Assembly (NCBI RefSeq): GCF_032854445.1
Contig: NC_088304.1
Location: 13,587,704-13,651,703 of the forward strand
DNA length: 64,000 bases
Direction of reading: 5' to 3'
Origin: Liolophura sinensis
Lineage: Eukaryota; Mollusca; Polyplacophora; Chitonida; Chitonidae
Shown here: piece by piece, positions 35,328-46,700 of the stretch
Layout of the letters: each line of letters starts with the position of its first letter
Position numbering within the stretch: position 1 is the stretch's first letter
Position numbers and translations under genes: made by a program
The notes under the pieces: generated by a model
Told to the model about the DNA's origin: nothing
The model's database searches: none
The model's input: only the letters and a program-made list of their open reading frames with translations

Positions 35328-35430
35328 TTGTATTTATTTATTTATTTGATTGGTGTTTTACGCCGTACTTGAGAATATTTATATTTATATTTATTATACG
35401 GCGGCCAGCATTATGGTGGGAGGAAACCCA
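35328..35430 (-). mobile_element. Truncated SINE, family A
   Basis: TTGATTGGTGTTTTACGCCG, TTGAGAATATTT and CGGCGGCCAGCATTATGGTG in the order expected for the minus-strand tail. The tRNA-like head is missing. Confidence 0.75.
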
Positions 35431-38176
35431 TGTGGTTTTAGGCCAAGTGTTGTGCACTACACAACCTACATGTCTGTGTTTTTCCAGAAAGCAACAACAC
35501 GACAGAGAACGTGTGTGCCAGGGACTAGTTCTTTGAAGGTGTAGATATGTAATTAGGACTTAAGCCCTGTATTAGCTTTTAGTCCAGACTGAAGTGCCAT
35601 TTTCATAGTATTGCGAGGAGACGATGATGAGATTTAAGCTGGGCTTACCTTTCCATAAACCACATTCAGATTACCGGCAGCACACCAATACACTCGCCAC
35701 AACATAGAAGTTACGGGCAAATTGGCTCCAGTAGCGGACAACCACCTTTCATGGTTGTGGTAGCAGCTGCTTTCCGTGGCCAATAAAACAGAAGTAGGCC
35801 TACTTCAAAATAACACTATCTACTTGAAAGTTTCAATTTCTCCATTGTTTAACAAATGAAGATACAATTTGCGATGTAAAATTTCAATGAAACTGGTATT
35901 TAATGTAGTATATAATAAGATTGACACCTATAAGTGAAAACTGGCATCCAGCGAGCTAGGTCTCACGAAATTTTGACTGCTGCCGGAAATGCGAATGTGG
36001 CTTTTACAACTTTACACAACTTGCCCCTACTGTTAATATCGTGGTCAACAAACAATCAGTTGTAGTAACTGTGGTTTGACCAAAAATGGCAAAATTCAGA
36101 ATTTACAAAAAAAAAAAAGAAAATTTAATGCACATGATGGAGGTTTGTGATATTTTTTAAAAAATTTAACAAGTGTACATATTTGTCAGAGTTGAATTCA
36201 TTCAGAGATCGAAGCGTAGTACAGAAACAAATATTGGAATACTTCGCACAAGCACTTCAGTAAAGCACACATATTGATGCTTGTATAATACCGAAATATT
36301 TAACACAAAACAAATTGACCAAGTTTCACAAAAAGGTGTACAGCATTTTTTGTCGTACGATATTTTGTATGTCATGATTACCCTGCCATTCTCCTATATG
36401 TGTGATTCTCATACATGTACGGCATCTTTGTGAAACTGGGCCCAGGGGAGTACAATACTTCATCTTCGAACAATGGACACCGGAAAATGGAATGACATGG
36501 GGGGGGGGGGAGGGGGGGGGGAGGAATAAAATGAAAATAAAGTTAAACACTGTTGAGCAAACATAAAATAGCTTTTCACGTAATTTTGTTTTACAACTGT
36601 AAATATTACGCTCAAATTTTCCTCTGCATGCAAACTGACAAATTCAGACATGGTAATAATTTGATGTTTGCTGTAAAGGTACACTGTCTAACTAAACAAC
36701 TTTAAAATAACCGTAATATTACTGTCCCCTTAAATACCACATAATCAAGAGCATTATGATGATTCGTAAGTTTTTCTCATTTATTTCCTATTTGTAATGT
36801 CCAAGTTTATTTATAAGCTTATATAAGTTTATAAACAGAAATTTATTAACTATGCAACTGAAAAAACATCCTCCTCGTGAAACATTCCCATGTAAGTCTT
36901 AAGGCTCTAACAGTTTATTACAATTTTAAAAACAAGTTTGTCCTTCATGTAACAGAAAAATACATCTGGTTATATCTGTTGCACTTTATTATGGTGCCTT
37001 AATTCCTCAACCTTTTCGCATAGGAAAGAGCAAACTTCAGTGTAATTTATGAATGTTATTTATTTGATTTTGGAGACAAAATTATACTTTTTGTGAAGCC
37101 CTGAAATTGGACCACCCAACCAATGTAGTTTTATCAGTCTGGACAGAATAATGCCTTCAGAATTCGCTTGAATAAACACCTTGGAAACATGCGAATAGGT
37201 TGATGAATTACAGCATGTTGTTTAAGTGTACACATAGATTCGGTCAGTATTATGTGCATGTATTGCTGTAATTTGTTTACATAGACATACGTGGAACATA
37301 CATCCAGACATCTCTATAACTACGTGTATAACTTAATCCTCAAAGATATCTAAATGTACTCAAATATTCAGTCTAAATGCATATCTCCTGCATGTTTAAA
37401 TTTCTGGTGAATTTCTCTCAGATCTTCACATAGTAATGACAAAGTAACCACGAAAACAAGAGAAGAAAGTATAGATGCTTTCTTCTTAAATTACTGCATG
37501 CCTTCTTGGATTTTAATTTTTTTTCCTTCTTTTTTGCTTTTTTAATATTCACTTAAAAAATGATTGAAAAATTCCTAATCTGAACAGAGGGTTTACAGTT
37601 ACTATCGAAGACTTTTAATAATCATAGTAACTTGCCGGGGATATATTTCATGGCCTGGTTAAAATTTTTAAAATGACGCAAAATATGTCACTAGAGAATT
37701 GTTCAGAAGCATTTCAAGATTCGAGTCTGGCATTACCATCAGTCCTCAGATTATTTAAAAGCATTCTTTGCTTTGTATCAAGAATAAATCCGGGCTTTCA
37801 CATGTTTAATTTTTAGCATATTTTAAAACAATCTGTGACAGGAATCCTTACTTTACACATGCAGTCCATGACAGACATTTTCAAAATGCCAGTACTTATT
37901 TGTACAAAGTAACTTGACAAAATTCAGCACTATGTACATAATTAACACAGATCATAACAACGGTGCATAGAGAAAAATTCCATGTCCAAAGGTTGTTAAT
38001 AAATAGCAAATTATTGATTCCATAGTTTTACCATCAGTCTCTAATGGAACTTGAGATGCCTGTGGAATAGTCAGTTGTGGTTGGATAATGGGTAACAAGA
38101 TGAATGTACACAGCTCCCTCTTTTGGAGGAAAGGGAGACACAAAGGTGGAGACAGGGGAGACAACTGTCTGCTGCA

Positions 38177-38635
38177 ATTAACACTTAAAAGGATTCATGA
38201 AACATAACAGCTTTTCAGGCTGATGAATCAGGGGTACAAATGGCATTAAATGTAAGGTTTTAGAAATTCTAAGGTAACATCCTGACAGTTAATGAGCTAG
38301 GCCAGTGACGCAGATTGTTAACACTGCCAAAAGAAATATCAGGAGAAAAACAGTGGAGATGAATGCTTTCGGACTGGAACTAAATCCAAGTGTTTGTATA
38401 GGGTCTACATCAGCATTCTTGTTATACTGATCCTGATTTGCTTTGGACATCACTTTTAAAATCCAGAGTGCTGACAAAAAATACATATAAAATTTAATAA
38501 AAAACAAAACTGCAAATGTGCAGCTTAACAAAATAAAACTTTTTTTCTTTTTGTCTATTTCATTATTAACTTGAATACTAACACTTACCTTCATCATTTA
38601 ACAGTTAGGGTCCACGAATCCTTTTAAGTGTTAAT
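38177..38635. mobile_element. 459-bp element with 23-bp terminal inverted repeats
   Basis: ATTAACACTTAAAAGGATTC at 38177 is mirrored by GAATCCTTTTAAGTGTTAAT ending at 38635; over 23 bp one mismatch. No clear target-site duplication, though flanks are AT-rich. It encloses a 102-codon open frame on the minus strand. Confidence 0.7.
38289..38597 (-). CDS. Putative 102-residue two-span membrane protein (unidentified)
   Basis: Open frame from ATG to TAA with two hydrophobic segments: about residues 22-46 (LLSCTFAVLFFIKFYMYFLS) and 79-98 (AFISTVFLLIFLLAVLTICV). A polar loop lies between them. GTAAGTG directly follows ATGATGAAG, and a good acceptor (TATTTTTTGTCAG) precedes CACTCTGG, so it might instead be spliced. 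It lies in probable PPTC7 3' UTR and inside a terminal-inverted-repeat element. Family not recognised; could be chance. Confidence 0.22.
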   Translation of the reverse strand: MMKVSVSIQVNNEIDKKKKSFILLSCTFAVLFFIKFYMYFLSALWILKVMSKANQDQYNKNADVDPIQTLGFSSSPKAFISTVFLLIFLLAVLTICVTGLAH

Positions 38636-40683
38636 AAGTAAAATAGGCCTATATATACATGCATGGCAACAAAACTGTAGCATTAATCATTTCACACACA
38701 CATACAGCCCAATACGATTTGTCCTGAAATGTCCAGATTTCTGCTGGTTGATAAAGAAATTGACAATTTTAACATCTGTTTGTAACTAATGTACATGTAT
38801 ATTTCATTTCCTGATTAACAGATTATCTGGATTAATGAAACTGCAGAACAGCATCGCAGCTGCAACACTGTATCACATTGTCCAACTTTACAAAATGGTG
38901 GGAGCTGGAAAATACCCATAATATCTCCAAACAAAGTCTTCAGACTTCCTGAAAACTTTCTCAGTCATATATTTTTAATACATGAACCGTCAAAACTATG
39001 TGTACAAACTTTTTACTCCCAACTTGCACAACCAATGTAATACACTGTTTCATTAATGTCTATAGAATGCTGCATATTTTACATCAAAACCTCACACATT
39101 CTGAGTAACAAACTCCCCAAAATCACCTGAAAACTCAACTATTTCTAAAACACAAATCGATTCTCTTTTTGTTCCACACAATTCTTCACAAGGGGATACC
39201 ACAAATGTACATCTGTTTAGCTTTGGGCATGAAATTCAATTTCTTCAGATTTTTAATTATGTTGCTGGCATATTTCCAGCATTTTGGTTACCCTGTCCCA
39301 AACACACAATTAGCTGCCTTGACCTTTCACCAGGATGTTTCCACACATCATTGGACACATCCAAGTTCATTGACCCGTAGCCCTAATTCGAATCAACAGT
39401 AACTGTTCAAGCAGCATTATTAAAATAATATCATGGTTCTATAGAGCATTCAAACTCACTGAAGTCATCTCTAGTAGCCACATCCTATGCAGACTTTTTT
39501 GCTATTAAACTGCATAAAAATCAGGTAAATGCCCTAAAATTTCACCCAGCCTTTTTCGGAGTCAAAAAAAGGTCATAAAATATGACAGTGCTGAAACTTT
39601 TATTTTTCGAGACAGATACCAGATGACCTTCAACGCAAACCTCAAAACACGTTTCTAAGATAGACAGAATTTTTTGAATCAGCTAAAACTTAGGGCCAAA
39701 TTTTAGGTCATTTACCATAATATCTACTGTGACATCAAATGACCCTCCTTTGGTTGGAGAGGTCAAACTTGACCAATCACAATCAATCTTTCTTTAAGAA
39801 CAGATGTCACATGACTTCCCAAATAAAGAAGCAATAATTTGAATGGTCCAATAGCAGACAGGCTTATAGTAGGGTGACTGTTTTTTCTTTTTTTTTAAAT
39901 CTGGCTTGCAACAAGACAGCACCGGTAACACCTGCTTTATCCGACTTTAATAAGACTGGATAAGGGTCCATGCAACTGCTTGACAAACCAAGGTTTTTGT
40001 TACAGAACAGTTTATACATGTATCTGAAGCAAATAACCTGGCTGTCAGAATACATGGTTGTTAGTGGTAAAAAAAACCCCCAAAAAACAAAGGGCTGTGT
40101 CAGTTTCACTTGAAGTGAAAACAGTTGACTGTTCAAATATTCCAGTGCCACTGCTGTGGTGTTCGTGTGGTAACCCTACAGAAGAAGTGCTTGCTGCATT
40201 CATGGCTGCTCGATGTGCCCAAACCTGATGGGACCTCTCAATGACAGGGCACTATCAAACTGGATCAGCCGGCGAAGCCTGATACACCAGTTCATTCCCA
40301 GACAGAACCCACACCACATATATCTTCTTGAAATCTGTTCCAAGTATTATGATGTTTGATCACATTGGGGAAAAAAAAAAAAAAAAATGACTATGCTTAA
40401 TCCGTGAGCACAGTGAATCTTTGTTCACAGATCCGCACTTCCTTTTCGTGTATGAATTCCTATCAAAGGCATAATGTCGGATGCTACGATGGGAGTGACA
40501 AGATGCTCTTGTTTGAGTGTTAATATCATACAAACGCACGCACACAAAGACAGATGTACCAGGCTCTCACTCAACTACAAGGTATGCTATTTCCATGGAC
40601 CACAGAAGCCCTCTGGTGTGGGTCCTTGTATCTAAGGGGACATAACTACAGAAATTGAAATATTTCCTAAGGTGAACCTAACA

Positions 40684-40763
40684 TCATGTGATACTGGAGA
40701 AGTCATCCTGACAAAGATTTGATACACGGGCAACAACAACAGTGATGTCATCTGGCTTGCCTC
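40684..40763 (-). CDS. PPTC7: PPTC7 terminal coding exon
   Basis: 80 nt ending in TGA (40684-40686 on +: TCA); acceptor GTTTTTTTGCAG. It encodes [33 protein letters not shown] is the last PP2C metal-binding motif. Confidence 0.97.
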
Positions 40764-43700
40764 CTGCAAAAAAACACAGAAAAACATTTACAACATAATG
40801 AATTCAGTTAAATTATATGTGTCAAGGAACAAAAGCGACAATGAATTTCTTTTTTTTTTTTTTTTTTGCTCTAGTTGTGAGAACAAAACAAGTGAAGAAC
40901 ATCAGTCTTAGTTTCTGTAGTTCTGAGATAACCTGACCTCGGACTCCTCAACTCCGCAATAACTGGACAGTGCTGTAGTTCTCCACACAGCTCTCTTCTC
41001 GTCAGAGAGACAGAAAAAAATCTCCTGTTTGCTCACTACAAAAAACTACTGGTATCAGGTAGCAACTTACCTTTGATGTCAATGCCTACGTCCACTGCGG
41101 AGAGAGCAAATGGGGACATGTAGTCTGGGTCTAGGGAGAGGGTGTGGGCGTGGTCTGCCATGCCATGCGCCGTCTTCTGAACACTCTCTTCTCTGTGGTC
41201 CTACAGGTGAAGTAACCATAGTAACAGTCAGATACTGTACAGGTATCTAACAGTAAATTTTGTCCATGTCTAATGCACCCATATTGCCTGATTTTGAGAG
41301 TTCTTTTGATCTCAGAAGGTACTTTGAGGTTTGTTTGGGAGGTAGAATGAAAAATATCAGTTTCAGCACCAACAGGAAGATTTTTTTGATCTTTATTTGC
41401 CTCTTTAGTTTTGGATGCAAATTTTTCAAGCAAATGCACTACTTGTTACATTTGTTAGTAACGAGTCTACTTAATTCAAGAAAATCTCTCAGCTTACTGA
41501 TCAATGCAAATATCTTAAAACCTTTCCATATTCAAATAAATTATGGTAAATATGTCTATTAAATACAGAGCTTGTACTTTAGTTCCCAATGAGTGCTCTT
41601 CAGAATTGAAGGTAGAAAGGTGTGGGATAAATTTTATTGAGCCTGTGACAATAGATTTACCTTAAATCTCAAAAGAGCATTAAATTTTAAGCAGGAAACA
41701 GGAGGTCCATAATGAAGAGAAAGGTTCTGTCTTAAAGGAGAAGAAAACCTTAATATCAGACAAATACCATTGAAAAGAGTATGCATTTACTCGCAGGTGC
41801 ATGCCAAAAAAAAAAAGTTGATAAATTATAAATAAAGTCAGCACCAAAATTTGCTGTGGGCAACTCCATTTTGCCTAAGAACTAGTCCTAAAGTCTTCCG
41901 TGTTGGGAAGAGAACTGATGTCTGAAACCACCGACGTGCAGTTTGTACATTTCCGGTAGAATTCTTCCCAGAAGGTAGCAAACAGTACAGTTCGTTTTCC
42001 GCTTGACGATCAGGAAACGGGAATGTTGGACATAGATTCCGAGTTTACACGAACAAGACGGCAGTTTTAACAACTCTCATTGGCTGAGAGGCAACACTCT
42101 CCCAGCATAAATTTCCGGGTGTTAAAGATGGCGGATGTGATGGATTCAGAGATTTATGCCAGCTTTGCCGTTTTCAAGCTCTGCATGTATGGCGAGGAAA
42201 AATCGCAAAATTATGCAGCAGGCACCACCAGATAGGAAAAAATGTGCTCTTTTCAGCCTATAGTGTCATTTTTTAAATTTTTCTTCTCCTTTAAGAATGA
42301 CAATTTACAGACAGGTTCAGAATTTTCACTATACCTCTGGTACACAGAATGCTACTTCATCTTCAGAAATATACTCCACAAGCAATAGTCTTTCAAAACA
42401 AGACGGAAAAGGCCAACCACAGTGGACCCAAACTCGTTAGCGACAAGAAAATGTGATAGACAGGACATGGCCAGATGAAGTTCCTACCTTCAATCTAGCT
42501 ATGTGGCTTAGAATCATATCTTCACTTAAGTTGTCAAACAGTCCATCTGTACCAACAAGGATTATGTCCCCTTCCTTGACACCAAAAGATGTGCTTTCTG
42601 CCATGTCTGGGCTGATAAAAAAAAAAAAAGAACAAAGAAAACATCTCTTATTTATAATCCATAAATGGTAAGACAAAGTCACTGAAATTAATTTTCATGT
42701 ATGATACAAGTTACAAAGTTTTTTTTCTAAGTCTATAATCAGTATTTGGGACTTTAGTACCTTACTACATTACAACAGTAAATGGTTCACTCTCCCTTGA
42801 GTTCTCTCTCTGGATATATCATACTGTATGTATTCAATGTATGTATTAAATGCTGAAAATTGATTCAGACCACTTTGGGCTTTGAACAACAAGCAGGCAG
42901 CAGGCCTGCAGATTTTGCAGATACAATATGACGATATATGTAAATGTACCAAAGCAATGTAATTCCATTTAATTATTTGAGCTACCACTTTCTTGGCAAA
43001 GCACACATGTAAGGCGAATGACACTGAATTCGTAGCACCCCACACTGGAACTCATTATTTCAACTTGAGTTGGAAATTGTCACAAAACATAAGACAATCC
43101 CAAAATCTAGTAAAACTAAAGATATTAAAAAATTAAAATGTTGAAAATGTATCCACTGGCGATTTACATGCTGCCATTTAGTCGAGAAAATGTTCATGTA
43201 CACATTCAAGAAATATGCGAATGTCACTTCTATTATACAGCTATAAATGTGGTCCAATGAAATCAGTAGGATCATACCACATGACCACTCTTTATTATAC
43301 AGCTATAAATCTGCTCCAATGAAATCAGTCAGATCATACCACATGACCATTTTTATTATACAGCCACAAATGTGGTCCAATGAAATCAGTAGGATCACAC
43401 CACATGACCATTCTTTATTATACAGCTATAAATGTGGTCCAATGAAATCAGTAGGATCATACCACATGACCATTCTTTAATATACAGCTATAAATGTGGT
43501 CCAATGAAATCAGTCAGATCATACCACATGACCATTCTTTATTATACAGCTATAAATCTGCTCCAAAGAAATCAGTAAGATCATACCACATGACCATTCT
43601 TTATTATACAGCCATAACTGTGGTCCAATGAAATCAGTCAGATCATACCACATGACCATTCTTTAATATACAGCTATAAATGTGGTCCAATGAAATCAGT

Positions 43701-46700
43701 AGGATCATTCCACATGACCATTCTTTAATATACAGCTATAGATGTGGTCCAATGAAATCAGTCAGATCACACCACATGACCATTCTTTATTATACAGCTA
43801 TAAACGTGGTCCAATGAAATCAGTCATATCATACCGCGTGACAGTCCTGTACTTAAGAGGGATACTGGCTCCCTGAGAGCCGTATTTTTTTCACATTGTA
43901 CAGTAGCAAAGGCAGGTAACTTTATATGCCAAAAGCATTGGGCACGGGGAGGGGGGTGGGCGTGGGGTTGCTCTTGTGTTATTGTTTACTCTCCGTGTTT
44001 CTGTAAATGTTGACAAGGAAGTGTGGATAACATGGACTCGTCCAATACCACTCCATAATGTACACTATGACCAAATACTACGGACCTGTCACTCAGGACT
44101 TGTCCCTCCTGGGTGGGGGGTGCCACTGCTATCTGGAAGGGAGTGTTGAAGTAGTGTTGCTGTTCCTGGGAGCGGTGGATGACCTCTCCGTCACGGATGA
44201 GCAGGAAGCCGCTGTCACCCAGGTTAGCTGTGTACATTGTTCGCTCCTCACGGTGAAGTGCCACGATACAGGCAGTACTGCTTCCTGAAAACACACAGCA
44301 TTTTATACCCAATATTACACAAAATATCACCCATTAGTACTGCTTCCTGAAAACACACAGCATTTTATACCCAATATTACACAAAATATCACCCATTAGT
44401 ACTGCTTCCTGAAAACACACAGCATTTTATACTCAATATTACACAAAATATCACCAGACAGTACTTCTTCCTGAAAACACACAGCATTTTATACTCAATA
44501 TTACACAAAATATCACCAGACAAGCAGTACTACTTCCTGAAAACACACAGCATTTTACACTCAATATTACACAAAATATCACCCAACAGTACTGTTTCCT
44601 GAAAACACACAGCATTTTATACTCAATATTACACAAAATATCACCCATTAGTACTGCTTCCTAAAAAAACACAGCATTTTATACTCAATATTACACAAAA
44701 TATCACCAAACAGTACTGTTTCCTGAAAACACACAGCATTTTATACTCAATATTACACAAAATACCACCAGCTCTAGTGTCACCAAGTACTTGCTCTGAT
44801 TGATCTAGTTATGTACTTAATTGGTGTTCAAGCTGTACTCAAGAATATTTCACCTATAAGACAGCAACCAGCAATATGGTTTGAAGAAACCAGGCAGAGC
44901 CAGGGGGAAATGCACGACCATCCAGCATGAGCCTGAACCCACGGTGACCGCATTGGTGAGAGACTCCAGGGTCATTGCACACCACCCGTTGGCATGGTAA
45001 CCACCACAGCCATGAAGTCCCCTGCTCCAACTGATTTACTTCTTTATTTGATTGGTGTTTCATGCCGTAAGCCACCATGAGTCGGACTTGAACTCACACC
45101 GATGGCACTGTTGAGGTTCATGGGTCACCTGAGGTACCAACCCCCTCGGCCACGGAGGCTCTCATGCTCTGATTGAATAATTTAATGAACATACATTTCA
45201 AATTATTAAAACATATGAGTGGATTTGGTAATCATTATCTGCATGATGCAACTGTTCAAAAGAGGCAGTTATGAAGCGGAAATTTGCTTATTTAAACATA
45301 TGATTATGTTATGATTATGTTTGATTTAGTTTTCACAAAGCCTTGAAAAGTTTTTTGAATCATGACCTGAATGAGGATTGAATCATGACCTGAATCAGGA
45401 CTGAATCATGGCCTGAATCAGGACTGAATCATGACCTGATTCAGGACTGATTCATGACCTGAATCAGGAGTGAATCATGGCCTGAATCAGGAGTGAATCA
45501 GGCTTGAATCACGACCTGAATCAGGATTGATTCATGGCCTGAATCAGGATTGAATCATGACCTGAATCAAGATTGAATCATGGCCTGATTCAGGATTGAA
45601 TCATGGCCTGAATCAGGACTGAATCATGAACTGAATCAGGACTGAATCAGGACTGAATCACGACCTGAATCAGGATTGAATCACGACCTGAATCAGGATT
45701 GAATCATGGACTGAATCAGGATTGAATCATGGCCTGAATCAGGATTGAATCATGACCTGAATCAGGACTGAATCATGACCTGAATCAGGATTGAATCATG
45801 ACTGAATGAGATTGAATCATGGCCTGATTCAGGATTGAATCATGACCTGAATCAGGACTGAATCATGACCTGAATCAGGATTGAATCATGACCTGAATGA
45901 GGATTGAATCATGGCCTGAATCAGGATTGAATCATGACCTGAATGAGGATTGAATCATGGCCTGAATCAGGATTGAATCATGACCTGAATCAGGAGTGAA
46001 TCAGGCTTGAATCACGACCTGAATCAGGCTTGAATCACGACCTGAATCAGGATTGATTCATGACCTGAATCAGGATTGATTCATGACCTGAATCAGGATT
46101 GAATCACGACCTGAATCAGGATTGAATCATGACCTGAATCAGGATTAAATCATGGCCTGAATCAGGATTGAATCATGACCTGAATCAGGATTGAATCATG
46201 GCCTGAATCGCGATCAAGCCTTGATCTGTATCTAGCCTACGAGGCAGATGTTTAAACCTCTTAAAACACCAACATGTTTTCACATTCTCTTCGTTAACAT
46301 TTGCATGTACTGAATGCGTTCACAATCTTTAAATTGTCTCCAGTTGCAACCCGCGGATCCTCCCACCATAATGCTGGACGCCGTTATACAAGTGAAATAT
46401 TGTTGAGTATGGTGTAAAGCACCCATCAAATATACATGTATAAATAAATCAATATGAAAGTCTGATAAACCTCATAAAATTACTTCCACATTTTGTTTCA
46501 CTCATTATCTGTAAATGTATTTACTTTCCAAAAACATTCAATGCAATTGTAAACGTTTAGTGTTTTTGGACACTAAAAACATTTACAGCCAGTCCACACC
46601 AGTAAGCAAGTTTATGGGGTACTGAAGTACTGAAATTTGTTGTTCATATAATAAAACCAAACTGCCATGACACAACACTGAATTACAATTGATGTCAACT

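Larger units (their letters stand above)
31993..40683. other. RAD9 3' UTR and long AT-rich 3' flank of PPTC7
   Basis: No conserved coding exon seen on either strand. PPTC7 has a long 3' UTR in vertebrates, so much of 33000-40683 may be its 3' UTR (minus-strand AATAAA candidates, e.g. TTTATT on + at 33022). It holds a (TA)n at 32700, poly(G) at 36500-36520, a truncated SINE at 35328-35430, and a terminal-inverted-repeat element at 38177-38635. Confidence 0.5.

Noticed and set aside
41131-41562. Open frames on both strands overlapping a PPTC7 exon
   Set aside because: Shadow frames; the phase-consistent exon 41071-41200 explains the conservation.
43247-43480. 77-codon frame with repeated NEISR and [10 protein letters not shown]
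   Set aside because: Translation of the 62-bp array in an intron.
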